From JAULZV01 sp964401885 (GTDB lineage Bacteria; Patescibacteriota; Minisyncoccia; Phycocordibacterales; JAACPR01), in assembly GCA_964401885.1 (NCBI GenBank), contig CAYOAC010000007.1:1-29347 (forward strand): DNA of 29,347 bases, given 5' to 3'. The notes beneath the pieces were generated by a model. That model was not told where the DNA came from, made no database searches, and worked only from the letters and a program-made list of their open reading frames with translations. Positions 19,241 to 27,765 of this stretch are shown here, piece after piece (position 1 is the stretch's first letter; each line of letters opens with the position of its first letter). Position numbers and translations under genes: made by a program.

Positions 19241-21391
19241 ATGAGTCGAGATTATCCTTTGAGCCACGTACGAAACTTTGGGATTATTGCCCATATCGAC
19301 GCTGGTAAAACAACAACATCAGAGAGAGTTTTATTCTATACTGGTGTGTCACACAAAATCGGTGAAGTTCATGAAGGTGCTGCAATCATGGACTGGATGG
19401 AACAAGAACAAGAGCGAGGTATTACAATTACATCTGCTGCTACAACTTGTTTTTGGACACCTACATACACAGAAGACAAAACAAATAAAGAATTTAAATA
19501 TAGATTCAATATTATCGATACACCTGGTCACGTAGACTTCACTGCTGAAGTAGAACGATCTCTTAAGGTTCTTGATGGTGGAGTCGTTGTATTTGATGGA
19601 GTTGCTGGTGTAGAACCACAATCAGAAACAGTTTGGAGACAAGCTGACAAATATAAAGTGCCAAGAATTTGTTTTATCAATAAACTTGATAGAACAGGTG
19701 CATCTTTTGAAAGATCATTCAAATCCATTATTGATCGTTTAACAAAAAAAGCTGTTAGAGCTCAAATACCAATGGGTGAAGAATCAGATCTTTATGGAGT
19801 TATCGATTTGTTAAAAATGAAGGCTTACACATTCGAAGGTGATATGGGTAACAAGGTAGTTGAACAAGAAATTCCTGCACAATATAAAGATGATGCTGAA
19901 CTATTCCATAATGAACTTGTAGAAAAAATTGTGGAACATGATGAAGAATTAATGAACAAATTTTTTGCTGGTGAACAGATCCCTCTTGAAGATCTAAAAA
20001 GAACAATGAGAAAAGCTGTAATCGCTAACGCTCTAGTTCCAGTATTTACAGGATCAGCTCTTAAAAACACAGGAGTACAACTTGTACTTGACGGTGTTGT
20101 TGATTATCTACCTGCACCAACTGATGTACCTGCAATCACAGGAGTTGATACAAAAACAGATGAAGAAGTTGAAAGACCTTCAGATGATAATGCGCCTCTT
20201 GCAGCTCTTGCTTTCAAATTGCAAACAGATCCATACGTAGGACAACTTACATACATCAGAGTTTATTCGGGAACTCTTGAAGCTGGTTCATATGTTTTGA
20301 ATGCAACAACAGGAGAAAAAGAGAGAATCGGACGTATTCTTCGAATGCATGCCAATGATCGAGAAGAAGTTAAAGTTGTTTATGCTGGAGAAATTGCTGC
20401 TGCTGTAGGTCTTAAGAATACACATACATCAGATACTCTTTGTGATATTGACCATCCAGTTGAACTTCACAGAATTGTTTTTGCAGAACCGGTTATCAAT
20501 CTTCGAATTGAACCAAAAACAAAAGCTGATCAAGAAAAAATGGGTATGGCTCTTAAAAAACTTTCAGAAGAAGATCCAACTTTCAAAGTAAAAACAGATG
20601 AAGAAACTCTTGAAACTATTATCGCGGGTATGGGTGAACTTCACCTAGAAATTCTTGTAGACAGAATGAAACGAGAATTCAATGTTGAAGCTAATGTTGG
20701 TAAACCACAAGTAGCGTATCGAGAAACTATTACTGGCGAAGCTTCTGCTGAATACAAATACTTGAAGCAATCAGGAGGTAAGGGACAATATGGTCATGTA
20801 AAAATTAGAATCAAACCGATGGATAGAACAGTTGATGAATTAACTCTTCCAAAAAACACAAAACGATCCGATGGTCTTGAATTTGTGAATGCTATTAAAG
20901 GAGGTGCTATCCCTGGGGAATTTATTCCTGCTGTAGAAAAGGGAATAAAAGAAGCAATGACAAGAGGTATTGTTGCTGGATACAAAATGGCTGATGTTTC
21001 TGTAGAACTTTATGATGGATCATTCCATGAAGTTGACTCATCAGAAATTGCTTTCAAACTTGCTGGATCATTTGCATTCCAAGAAGCAGCTGCAAAAGCT
21101 AGACCTGTTCTACTTGAGCCGGTTATGAAAGTTGAAGTAACCGTTCCAGATAAATTCTTGGGAGATATTACCGGAAACCTTTCTTCAAAACGAGGTCAAA
21201 TCCTTGGTACGCAAGATAGAGGAAATAATATTGTTGCTATTGATGCACATGTTCCTCTTTCAGAAATGTTTGGTTACACCACTTCACTTCGATCAATGAC
21301 AGAAGGACGGGGTTCTATGGTTATGGAATTCGATCATTATGACACTGTTCCACAAAATGTTGCTGACGAAATCAAGAAGATGAGAGGATAA
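19241..21391 (+). CDS. fusA: Elongation factor G
   Basis: 716 aa from the chosen ATG, a normal length. EF-G is the GTPase that moves tRNAs and mRNA through the ribosome after peptide bond formation. The start MSRDYPLSHVRNFGIIAHID is the conserved EF-G beginning. G1 AHIDAGKTTT is at residues 17-26, followed by the switch I segment ERGITITSAATT, G3 DTPGHVDF and G4 NKLD. Domain IV contains GGKGQYGHVKIRI with the usual SGGKGQYGHV pattern, and the end has TTSLRSMTEGRGSMVMEF. An in-frame extension to ATG 19181 is rejected because it overlaps the promoter and is not conserved. fusA is separated from rpsG by a cassette, so it has its own promoter. Confidence 0.97.
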   Translation: MSRDYPLSHVRNFGIIAHIDAGKTTTSERVLFYTGVSHKIGEVHEGAAIMDWMEQEQERGITITSAATTCFWTPTYTEDKTNKEFKYRFNIIDTPGHVDFTAEVERSLKVLDGGVVVFDGVAGVEPQSETVWRQADKYKVPRICFINKLDRTGASFERSFKSIIDRLTKKAVRAQIPMGEESDLYGVIDLLKMKAYTFEGDMGNKVVEQEIPAQYKDDAELFHNELVEKIVEHDEELMNKFFAGEQIPLEDLKRTMRKAVIANALVPVFTGSALKNTGVQLVLDGVVDYLPAPTDVPAITGVDTKTDEEVERPSDDNAPLAALAFKLQTDPYVGQLTYIRVYSGTLEAGSYVLNATTGEKERIGRILRMHANDREEVKVVYAGEIAAAVGLKNTHTSDTLCDIDHPVELHRIVFAEPVINLRIEPKTKADQEKMGMALKKLSEEDPTFKVKTDEETLETIIAGMGELHLEILVDRMKREFNVEANVGKPQVAYRETITGEASAEYKYLKQSGGKGQYGHVKIRIKPMDRTVDELTLPKNTKRSDGLEFVNAIKGGAIPGEFIPAVEKGIKEAMTRGIVAGYKMADVSVELYDGSFHEVDSSEIAFKLAGSFAFQEAAAKARPVLLEPVMKVEVTVPDKFLGDITGNLSSKRGQILGTQDRGNNIVAIDAHVPLSEMFGYTTSLRSMTEGRGSMVMEFDHYDTVPQNVADEIKKMRG

Positions 21392-21406
21392 TTAAGTTTG
21401 TTAAAT

Positions 21407-21439
21407 AAAAGGTGCGACCCCTACGGGGTCGCACCTTTT
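21407..21439 (+). terminator. Intrinsic terminator after fusA
   Basis: AAAAGGTGCGACCCC and GGGGTCGCACCTTTT form a perfect 15-bp stem with a TAC loop, effective in both directions. Confidence 0.93.
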
Positions 21440-21484
21440 ATTATTAATTATCTTTAATTTATCAATTGCTAATACTCTTTTATT

Positions 21485-21493
21485 TGGTACTAT
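21485..21493 (+). promoter_or_regulatory. Extended -10 promoter, leaderless type, for gatB
   Basis: TGGTACTAT ends 6 nt before the ATG at 21500. There is no Shine-Dalgarno. Confidence 0.6.
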
Positions 21494-21499
21494 AACCCT

Positions 21500-22942
21500 A
21501 TGTCAGAAATCAAAAGTGCTACAGGAAATGTATATTATCCAGTTATTGGCTTAGAAATCCATGCTGAATTAAATACTAATTCAAAGATGTTTTCTTCATC
21601 AAGAAATAACCCAGATGAAGAACTCCCAAATATAAATATTAACCCAATCGATCTTGGTCATCCTGGAACTCTCCCTACAATCAATAAACAAGCTATCGAA
21701 AATATGATTAAGATTGGTCTTTCTGTAAATGGAAAGATTGCAAATTTTACTGAATTTGATAGAAAAAATTATTTTTATCCAGATATCCCAAAAGGTTATC
21801 AAATTAGCCAATATAAATACCCAATTGTTTCTGGTGGAGAACTTGCTGGTGTACAAATAACCCGAGTTCATCTTGAAGAAGATACTGGCCTTTCAAAACA
21901 TGATAGAGGAGATATTTCTTTGGTCGATTTTAATCGTGCAGGTGTTCCACTTATGGAACTAGTAACAGAACCAGTTATAACTTCTGCTATTGAAGCAACT
22001 ACTTTTGCAAAAGAGTTGCAGTTACTTTTGAGGTATCTTGGAGTTGGTGAAGCCAATATGGAAAAAGGTGAGATGAGAGTAGAGGCAAATATTTCTATAT
22101 CAAAAGAAAAAGGAGTTTTTGGTACAAAGGTAGAAGTAAAAAATCTAAACTCTTTTAAATCAGTTGAAAAAGCGATCGAATATGAATTTGACAGAATGAT
22201 TACACTTTATGAAGCTGGTAGAGGTGATGAAATAATTCAAGAGACTAGAGGTTGGGATGAGACAAAGCAAAAAACTTTTTCACAAAGAAAAAAAGAGACT
22301 TCAGATGATTACAGATATTTTCCAGAACCTGATTTACCAAAATTATATTTACATGAATTATTTGATATAGAAAAAATGGCTTTATCTCTTCCTGAGATTC
22401 CATCTCAAATAAGAATTCGTTTTGCAGAGCAATATAATTTATCATCAAAAGATATCGAAATTTATGTTCAAAATAAAACTCTCGCATTATTTCTTGAAGA
22501 AGTTGCGAAACAAATTTCTGATACAGAAGTATTGCAAAAGGCTTCAAATTTTATTTTGTCTGATATTGTTTATATATTAGAAAATGAAAAAGATGTTCAA
22601 CTGCCAGATGTGAATATTTTTGTTTCTATAATTAATTTATTTTCTAATCAAACAATCACATCTAGAACAGCGAAGGATATATTACTTTTGAGTATGACTT
22701 CAATGAAAGATATTGACCCAGAAAAATATTCTGTTGAAAATGGTTTAACACAGCAAAATAATTCAGATGAATTAAAACCTATCATAGAAAAAATAATTCT
22801 GAATAATCCAAAAGTTGTTGAAGAATATAAATCAGGAAAAGAATCAGTCCTTCAATTTTTTTTAGGGCAAATAATGAAAGAAACTAAAGGTAGTGCAAAC
22901 CCAAAAACAAGTATTGAAATTTTGAAAGAATTATTAAAATAA
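21500..22942 (+). CDS. gatB: Aspartyl/glutamyl-tRNA amidotransferase subunit B
   Basis: 480 aa, full length. With GatA and GatC it converts misacylated Glu-tRNA(Gln) and/or Asp-tRNA(Asn) to the amide form. GatB provides the kinase/transamidase site and tRNA recognition. Signature pieces are VIGLEIHAELNTNSKMF, DLGHPGTLPTIN, FDRKNYFYPDIPKGYQISQY, RVHLEEDTGLSKHD and SLVDFNRAGVPLMELVTEP, and later NSFKSVEKAIEYE and YRYFPEPDLP. The C-terminal YqeY-like tail ends GQIMKETKGSANPKTSIEIL. gatA and gatC are not in the window. A sulfotransferase gene follows 9 bp downstream, probably in the same transcript. Confidence 0.97.
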   Translation: MSEIKSATGNVYYPVIGLEIHAELNTNSKMFSSSRNNPDEELPNININPIDLGHPGTLPTINKQAIENMIKIGLSVNGKIANFTEFDRKNYFYPDIPKGYQISQYKYPIVSGGELAGVQITRVHLEEDTGLSKHDRGDISLVDFNRAGVPLMELVTEPVITSAIEATTFAKELQLLLRYLGVGEANMEKGEMRVEANISISKEKGVFGTKVEVKNLNSFKSVEKAIEYEFDRMITLYEAGRGDEIIQETRGWDETKQKTFSQRKKETSDDYRYFPEPDLPKLYLHELFDIEKMALSLPEIPSQIRIRFAEQYNLSSKDIEIYVQNKTLALFLEEVAKQISDTEVLQKASNFILSDIVYILENEKDVQLPDVNIFVSIINLFSNQTITSRTAKDILLLSMTSMKDIDPEKYSVENGLTQQNNSDELKPIIEKIILNNPKVVEEYKSGKESVLQFFLGQIMKETKGSANPKTSIEILKELLK

Positions 22943-22951
22943 AAATATTTT

Positions 22952-23806
22952 ATGGCAACAAAAAGAACATCAAAAAAACAAGAAGGTGATAAGAGTTATT
23001 ATTTTATTTCTGGTCTACCCAGAAGTGGATCAACTCTTCTTGCAAATATACTTGCACAAAATCCAAGGTTTCATGCAACAGCGACAAGTGGAATCATGGA
23101 TATAATGTTTGGTGTTCGTAATGTCTGGAATAATTTAATTGAATTTAAAGCTTCACCAGATTATCCTGCAGAAATTAGAGTCCTTAGGGGAATATTAGAA
23201 AGTTATTTTTCTAATATCACAAAACCAGTTATTTTTGATAAGTCCCGGGGTTGGTTATCAGAGTTAGAAATGATAGAAGAAGTTCTTGGTCATAAAGTAA
23301 AGGTACTTGTCCCAGTTAGAGATATCAGAGATGTACTTTCTAGTTTTGAAAAATTATGGAGAAAGAATGCTCCTTATATCCAAAACCCGCAAGCTCAAGA
23401 GGATTATTTCCAATTTCAAACTGTTGCAGGTAGAGCGAATATGAATCTGAGATCAGGTCAGCCCACAGGTCTTGCTTATAATCGTGTCGTGGATGCTATA
23501 AATAGAGGATTTGCAGATAGATTATTTTTTGTTGATTTTGATGATTTGACTAGAGACCCAGAAGAAATAATGAAAAAAATTTATGAATTTTTAAATGAAC
23601 CTTTTTATAAACATGATTTTGAAAATGTTGAGCAAGTTACTTTTGAAGATGATTCTGTCCATGGTATGCGTGATTTACATAAAATTAGATCTAAAATAGC
23701 CCCAGTCGAATCTGATTGGAATAAGATTATAGGTGTTCAATTTGCAAATTTAGAAAAACTAAATTTTTGGAAACAAAGTAATAGAGAAAATATTCAAAAC
23801 TTATAA
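22952..23806 (+). CDS. Sulfotransferase family protein
   Basis: 284 aa. The 5'-phosphosulfate loop GLPRSGSTLLANILAQNP is at residues 21-38, and the 3'-phosphate motif is in PVRDIRDVLSSFEKLW, as in PAPS-dependent sulfotransferases. The C-terminal part has FVDFDDLTRDPEEIMKKIYE followed by FLNEPFYKHDFENV, typical of the family. The acceptor is unknown; a surface glycan, lipid or protein tyrosine is possible. No PAPS synthesis genes are in view. It is cytoplasmic, with no signal. The gene lies 9 bp after gatB without a Shine-Dalgarno. Confidence 0.87.
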   Translation: MATKRTSKKQEGDKSYYFISGLPRSGSTLLANILAQNPRFHATATSGIMDIMFGVRNVWNNLIEFKASPDYPAEIRVLRGILESYFSNITKPVIFDKSRGWLSELEMIEEVLGHKVKVLVPVRDIRDVLSSFEKLWRKNAPYIQNPQAQEDYFQFQTVAGRANMNLRSGQPTGLAYNRVVDAINRGFADRLFFVDFDDLTRDPEEIMKKIYEFLNEPFYKHDFENVEQVTFEDDSVHGMRDLHKIRSKIAPVESDWNKIIGVQFANLEKLNFWKQSNRENIQNL

Positions 23807-23848
23807 ACACTTTTTGTTTTGTTTTTAATTTAAAAGCTGTATACTTCT

Positions 23849-23857
23849 ATTATAAAA
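23849..23857 (+). promoter_or_regulatory. -10 region for the 23885 surface protein gene
   Basis: Overlapping TATTAT (23849-23854) and TATAAA (23852-23857) lie 27-30 nt before the ATG. No -35 or Shine-Dalgarno is convincing. Confidence 0.35.
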
Positions 23858-23884
23858 AGAAGTGGTTTATTGTTTTAAAAAAAG

Positions 23885-24529
23885 ATGTCTTATTTAAAAA
23901 TCAAAAAAATATTTTCTCAAACTCTGTTCTCAACATTAGTTCTGAGTATTTTATTTTCTGTTTTTGAACCAGATATATTGGGCGCTCAAACAGCAACTGA
24001 TACTGTTCGGGTTACATTAACTGTTACGTCAGGTATTTCTATAACTTCTCCGGTTGATGTTACTATGACAGCATTAGATATGAGTACAAACACTTCAGTT
24101 GCTTCAACAACATGGAATGTTAAAACAAATGATTATAGTGGGTATACTTTAACTGTACGAGCTTCAACTTCTCCTGCAATGAAAAACGCAACAACTTCTA
24201 TTGCTGATTACACACCAGCATCTGCAAACACACCAGAAGTTTGGTCTGTTACCAATGCTGTTGAATTTGGATTTAGTGCAACAGGAACAGACGTTAGTAC
24301 TGGAACATGGGGAACGGGTGCGGGGTGTAATACTGGCATCGTCCCATTGGCAACCAAAAAATGGTTAAATTTTGCAACAACAGCTTCACCAACAGTTGCG
24401 ACAAGGGCTGCAACAACTACAACAGCTGGTATCGATACTGTAGTTTGTTTTGCTGCTGAACAAAATGGTGTATATGCTCCAGCAGGAGTTTATGTTGCAG
24501 ACATTACTGCTACAGCTACAGCATTGTAG
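23885..24529 (+). CDS. Exported WxL-like beta-rich surface protein
   Basis: 214 aa. An N-terminal signal (about residues 8-33, LFSTLVLSILFSVF, cleavage near GAQ-TA) is followed by a Thr/Ser-rich beta domain. TLTVTSGISITSPVDVTMTA and then STTWNVKTNDYSGYTLTVRA give a W-x-V followed by a GYTLTV strand, close to WxL-type surface domains of Firmicutes. Two Cys (GAGCNTG and TVVCFAA) may form a disulfide. The ending GVYVADITATATAL parallels that of the 25551 protein, and VRASTSPAMK occurs in both, so they are paralogues. It has no membrane anchor, so it is probably held by the DUF916-like protein encoded next. Confidence 0.72.
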   Translation: MSYLKIKKIFSQTLFSTLVLSILFSVFEPDILGAQTATDTVRVTLTVTSGISITSPVDVTMTALDMSTNTSVASTTWNVKTNDYSGYTLTVRASTSPAMKNATTSIADYTPASANTPEVWSVTNAVEFGFSATGTDVSTGTWGTGAGCNTGIVPLATKKWLNFATTASPTVATRAATTTTAGIDTVVCFAAEQNGVYAPAGVYVADITATATAL

Positions 24530-24543
24530 CGGTATGATGTGTG

Positions 24544-24552
24544 TGGTAATAT
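24544..24552 (+). promoter_or_regulatory. Extended -10 promoter for the 24562 gene
   Basis: TGGTAATAT ends 9 nt before the ATG at 24562, a near-leaderless arrangement. Confidence 0.45.
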
Positions 24553-24561
24553 CATTATAAT

Positions 24562-25551
24562 ATGAAATCAAAAATACAATCATACCTATCAAAAAACTTG
24601 TTTTACATATCTATTGCACTTCTACTCTTTATTTTAATACCTAGAAACACCGAAGCTTACACTATAACTAAGTTAAATATAGACAATAACGAGGATTTTG
24701 TTGTTGAACCAGGTAAAACTGAAATTTTTTTAAACCCTGGAGAAACTGTTACAAAAAATATATCTGTAACTAATAGAACCAATAGAACCCTTGATTTCAA
24801 TGTCGGTGTCGAAAATCTTATAGGAAGTAATGATGCAAATAATTCAGTAGTGCTTATACCATCAGGTCAAAACACACCATATCCATTAGATGAATATGTT
24901 GATTTTGAAATTGATCATTTTACACTTCAATTTGGGGAACGAATAACTTTTGCTATAACGGTAAATGTGCCAGCCAATATTGAACCAGGAGGTCATTATG
25001 GAGCTGTGGTTATATCTAACAAATCTTCAGGAAACATTGGGGAGAGCGGGGATACTGTTAAAGGTGGGGCACAACTAACTTCACGTATAGGTTCTTTGAT
25101 TTTGATGAGAATAAACGGTGATGTTAATGAGTCCGGGAAACTAGAATCTTTTAAAATAAGCGGTCCTGGTCAATGGTTTCATCAAAAAATGCCTACGTCA
25201 TTTGAAGTAGTATTCAAGAATGATGGTAGTGTTCACCTTGTTCCATATGGAAAAATTGTAATTAAGAATATATTTGGTTCTGATATCACACAAATTCCAA
25301 TTGATGCCTATTTTGCTTTACCTGACTCAAGAAGATATCAGACTATTACATGGCCCGGAAAATCTTTTTCACTAGGTTTATATACTGCTGAAATAGAATT
25401 ATATAAAGGTTATGGTCAAGAGTTTGATCATTCAAAAATAAGATTTATTGTATTCCCACTAATAGTAGTTATCCCAACTTTAATTGGTCTAATGATTCTA
25501 TTTTGGTTATTAAAAGTAGTTTCAAGAAAGTTTGAATTAAGGAGAAAATAA
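24562..25551 (+). CDS. DUF916/WxL-interacting-like membrane-anchored surface protein
   Basis: 329 aa. Signal peptide near residues 12-32, an outer region, a C-terminal transmembrane helix (about 294-316, VVIPTLIGLMILFWLL) and a basic tail RKFELRRK, giving a type I membrane protein. The domain begins FVVEPGKTEIFLNPGETVTK (PGET-like strand), includes GGHYGAVVISNKSS and RIGSLILMRINGDV, then SFEVVFKNDGSVHLVPYGKI. This layout matches the DUF916 plus DUF3324 proteins that bind WxL proteins and peptidoglycan in Firmicutes. It lies between two WxL-like paralogues, which supports a common complex. It overlaps the next start by 1 bp (TAATG). Confidence 0.75.
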   Translation: MKSKIQSYLSKNLFYISIALLLFILIPRNTEAYTITKLNIDNNEDFVVEPGKTEIFLNPGETVTKNISVTNRTNRTLDFNVGVENLIGSNDANNSVVLIPSGQNTPYPLDEYVDFEIDHFTLQFGERITFAITVNVPANIEPGGHYGAVVISNKSSGNIGESGDTVKGGAQLTSRIGSLILMRINGDVNESGKLESFKISGPGQWFHQKMPTSFEVVFKNDGSVHLVPYGKIVIKNIFGSDITQIPIDAYFALPDSRRYQTITWPGKSFSLGLYTAEIELYKGYGQEFDHSKIRFIVFPLIVVIPTLIGLMILFWLLKVVSRKFELRRK

Positions 25552-26303
25552 TGTTTTCTTTAGAAAAAAAATATATAACAACAATTATTGTTTTACTATT
25601 TTTTATCATACCTGGCTCTATTTTTTCTGGTATGCAGAGTACTAATTATCAAATTCAATCTGATAGTGTTAATTTTGGTGGTGGTTATTCTTCAAGTAGT
25701 AATTATCAATTAGAAAGTACTTCTGGTGAAATTGCTACCGGTAATTCTAGTTCAACTAATTATCAAATGAGAGCAGGATATCAACAAATGAATAGCGCGT
25801 ACATTGCTATTACTGGTCCAGGAATTAAAGATATTGGAAATGTATCTGGACTTATGGGTGGTGCAATTGGTTCAAGTACTTCTGTCACAGTTATAACCGA
25901 TAGTTATGGTGGATATCAGATGACTGTTAGAGCTTCAACTTCTCCCGCAATGAAATCAGGCTCATATCAATTTACTGATTATGTTCCAGCTGGTTCTAAT
26001 CCAGATTATGTTTTTATAATAGATCAAAATAAGGCAGATTTTGGTTTTAGTGTTTCAGGAATTGATGTAATTCAAAAATTTAAAAATGATGGGTCTTCTT
26101 GTAATGCTGGTTTGAATACAACTCCGGAAAGATGTTGGACAGGGTTCGCTACTTCTTCAATGATTATTTCAGAAAGACATAATTCAAATCACCCAGCTGG
26201 TACAGACACCAGTTTTTATTATAAAGCTGTTGTGGGGAATAATAAAATTCAGGAACCGGGAGCTTATCAAGCTGATTTGATTGTTACAGCGATCGCATTA
26301 TAA
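25551..26303 (+). CDS. Second WxL-like exported surface protein
   Basis: 250 aa. Signal peptide at about residues 8-27 (TTIIVLLFFIIPGSIFSG). Then three repeats of the form S(S/T)NYQ are seen: STNYQIQS, SSNYQLES and STNYQMRA. The later part matches the 23885 protein: GGYQMTVRASTSPAMK, FGFSVSG and the end GAYQADLIVTAIAL. A Cys pair is in GSSCNAG and ERCWTG. Unlike most genes here it has a Shine-Dalgarno (AAGGAG ~7 nt before the ATG) and overlaps the preceding stop. It is probably a partner of the 24562 protein on the cell surface. Confidence 0.75.
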   Translation: MFSLEKKYITTIIVLLFFIIPGSIFSGMQSTNYQIQSDSVNFGGGYSSSSNYQLESTSGEIATGNSSSTNYQMRAGYQQMNSAYIAITGPGIKDIGNVSGLMGGAIGSSTSVTVITDSYGGYQMTVRASTSPAMKSGSYQFTDYVPAGSNPDYVFIIDQNKADFGFSVSGIDVIQKFKNDGSSCNAGLNTTPERCWTGFATSSMIISERHNSNHPAGTDTSFYYKAVVGNNKIQEPGAYQADLIVTAIAL

Positions 26304-26309
26304 ATTGTG

Positions 26310-26318
26310 TGTTAAAAT
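26310..26318 (+). promoter_or_regulatory. Extended -10, leaderless type, setting a GTG start at 26326
   Basis: TGTTAAAAT ends 7 nt before GTG 26326. The longer frame from TTG 26281 would begin inside the preceding gene and upstream of this box. Confidence 0.55.
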
Positions 26319-26325
26319 ATTTAAT

Positions 26326-27693
26326 GTGAAAAACTTTTTTCAAAAAAAGAGTGTTTATTTGTATATATTAATTTTTTTTATATTTAATTTTAATATTTAT
26401 ATTGTCTCTGCGGGTGATGACATAAATGTAAAATTGTATGTAAATGGATGTAATAACAATTTTATTTGTGAATCAATAATAGGGGAAGATATAAATTCTT
26501 GCCCGAATGATTGTTCAAATATACCTCCAAATCCGACATCTACACCACCATCAGGAGACAATGGTAGAGAAAGTGGTCTGAGAGCCATTATAAGTATCAC
26601 ATCAATTGAAACCACGAGTTCAAGTATCAAAATTTATTGGAAATCCAATATACCTGTAAATGCTTCAATTACTTGGAATAATAATATTTCTTTTCATAAT
26701 GGTGTCATACAGGAAGTAGGATTTAATAAATATCATAATTTATATATTTCTAATCTGGATTCTAATTCACCATACACTATTACTTTTGATATCGTAGATT
26801 TACACGGTTTTAAAACGACTCATCAGATTCGTGTAAGTACAAGTATTGATATGTCTATAGTTCCAACAGTTGAAAATTTTCAGATTTATGAAAAAGAAGG
26901 GAATTTAGTTTTAAAATGGGAAAATCCTGCCTCAAGTTTTGATTATATAAGAATTTTAAAATCAGAGAGTTTTTTTCCGGCGAATCCATTTGATGGAAAA
27001 GTTATTTATGAAGGTAGCGCACAAAGTTTTCTTGATTCTGATATTTTGGAAGATAAAAGATATTTTTATTCCATTTTTGTCAGAAGAGAAGAAGATTATT
27101 CGACTGGAGTTATTCAACATTATACCAAGAAATCAGCACAAGATTTTGATAATAGTGGTCAACCAATAAATAATCTCGGGCCATTTTATGATTATTCTTT
27201 TATCTCAGATTTTGATAAGAGCGATATTAAAGAATATGTAAATTTCTTCCAAAATGGAAAGGAAATAACCCAATTAAATAATGTATTTTTTATTGATAGA
27301 CAAAAAGAAGTCTTGGTTGCAATTGATAGAAATAAAAATATCCCTATAGATTCCAAAATTTATATAACTTATTTTGATTCTGGTAACTTGTTTGGTTCAA
27401 GAAGCTTTATTTTTAATTATGATACTCAATTAAAAAAGTTCATATCTAGTTTTTTGGTTAAAAATGAAGATCCAGCTACTCCTTTTGTGATATATGTACA
27501 GACCGAAGACTCAATAAAAGGATATGTTGGATATTTTAGTGGAGAAATAAAAAAGCCTACAGCTAATATCAAAAAAAATTACTTTATTTTTGATGATTTA
27601 ATCGTCTCAATCGTAACACTTTTACTGATAGTTTTGATAATTATGTGGTATCTATTTTTATTTTTTCGTAAAAAAGAAGAAGATAAGAAATAA
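26326..27693 (+). CDS. Cell-surface protein with fibronectin-like domains and a C-terminal membrane anchor
   Basis: 455 aa from the GTG. The start MKNFFQKKSVYLYILIFFIF is a signal peptide ending near VSAG. A Cys-rich segment (CNNNFICESIIGEDINSCPN) like a small calcium- or dockerin-like repeat follows, then a proline/serine linker. Residues ~75-260 look like two fibronectin-III-like domains, with strands such as SSIKIYWKSNIPVNASITW, NLVLKWENP and YFYSIFVRREEDY. A further beta domain precedes a transmembrane helix (~420-445, IVSIVTLLLIVLIIMWYLFL) and a lysine-rich tail FRKKEEDKK. It probably belongs to the same surface complex. No enzyme motif is seen. Confidence 0.72.
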   Translation: MKNFFQKKSVYLYILIFFIFNFNIYIVSAGDDINVKLYVNGCNNNFICESIIGEDINSCPNDCSNIPPNPTSTPPSGDNGRESGLRAIISITSIETTSSSIKIYWKSNIPVNASITWNNNISFHNGVIQEVGFNKYHNLYISNLDSNSPYTITFDIVDLHGFKTTHQIRVSTSIDMSIVPTVENFQIYEKEGNLVLKWENPASSFDYIRILKSESFFPANPFDGKVIYEGSAQSFLDSDILEDKRYFYSIFVRREEDYSTGVIQHYTKKSAQDFDNSGQPINNLGPFYDYSFISDFDKSDIKEYVNFFQNGKEITQLNNVFFIDRQKEVLVAIDRNKNIPIDSKIYITYFDSGNLFGSRSFIFNYDTQLKKFISSFLVKNEDPATPFVIYVQTEDSIKGYVGYFSGEIKKPTANIKKNYFIFDDLIVSIVTLLLIVLIIMWYLFLFFRKKEEDKK

Positions 27694-27736
27694 TCATATT
27701 TTAGTGGATATTTCTTTTATTTTTTAGAGAGAAGCA

Positions 27737-27745
27737 TGATATAAT
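27737..27745 (+). promoter_or_regulatory. Extended -10 promoter of the adhesin gene
   Basis: TGATATAAT ends 20 nt before the ATG at 27766. An AAAGG Shine-Dalgarno (27754-27758) sits 7 nt before the ATG, so this gene has a short conventional leader. Confidence 0.65.
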
Positions 27746-27765
27746 TTTCTTATAAAGGCATAAAT

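Noticed and set aside
19349..20070. Several minus-strand frames within fusA
   Set aside because: Shadows of a highly conserved gene on the other strand.
22425..22436. GCAGAGCA in gatB complementary to the small RNA repeat
   Set aside because: An 8-base match inside a coding region is expected by chance.
26281..26325. Extension of the 26326 gene to TTG 26281
   Set aside because: It begins inside the previous gene and upstream of an extended -10 box; the signal peptide begins right after GTG 26326.
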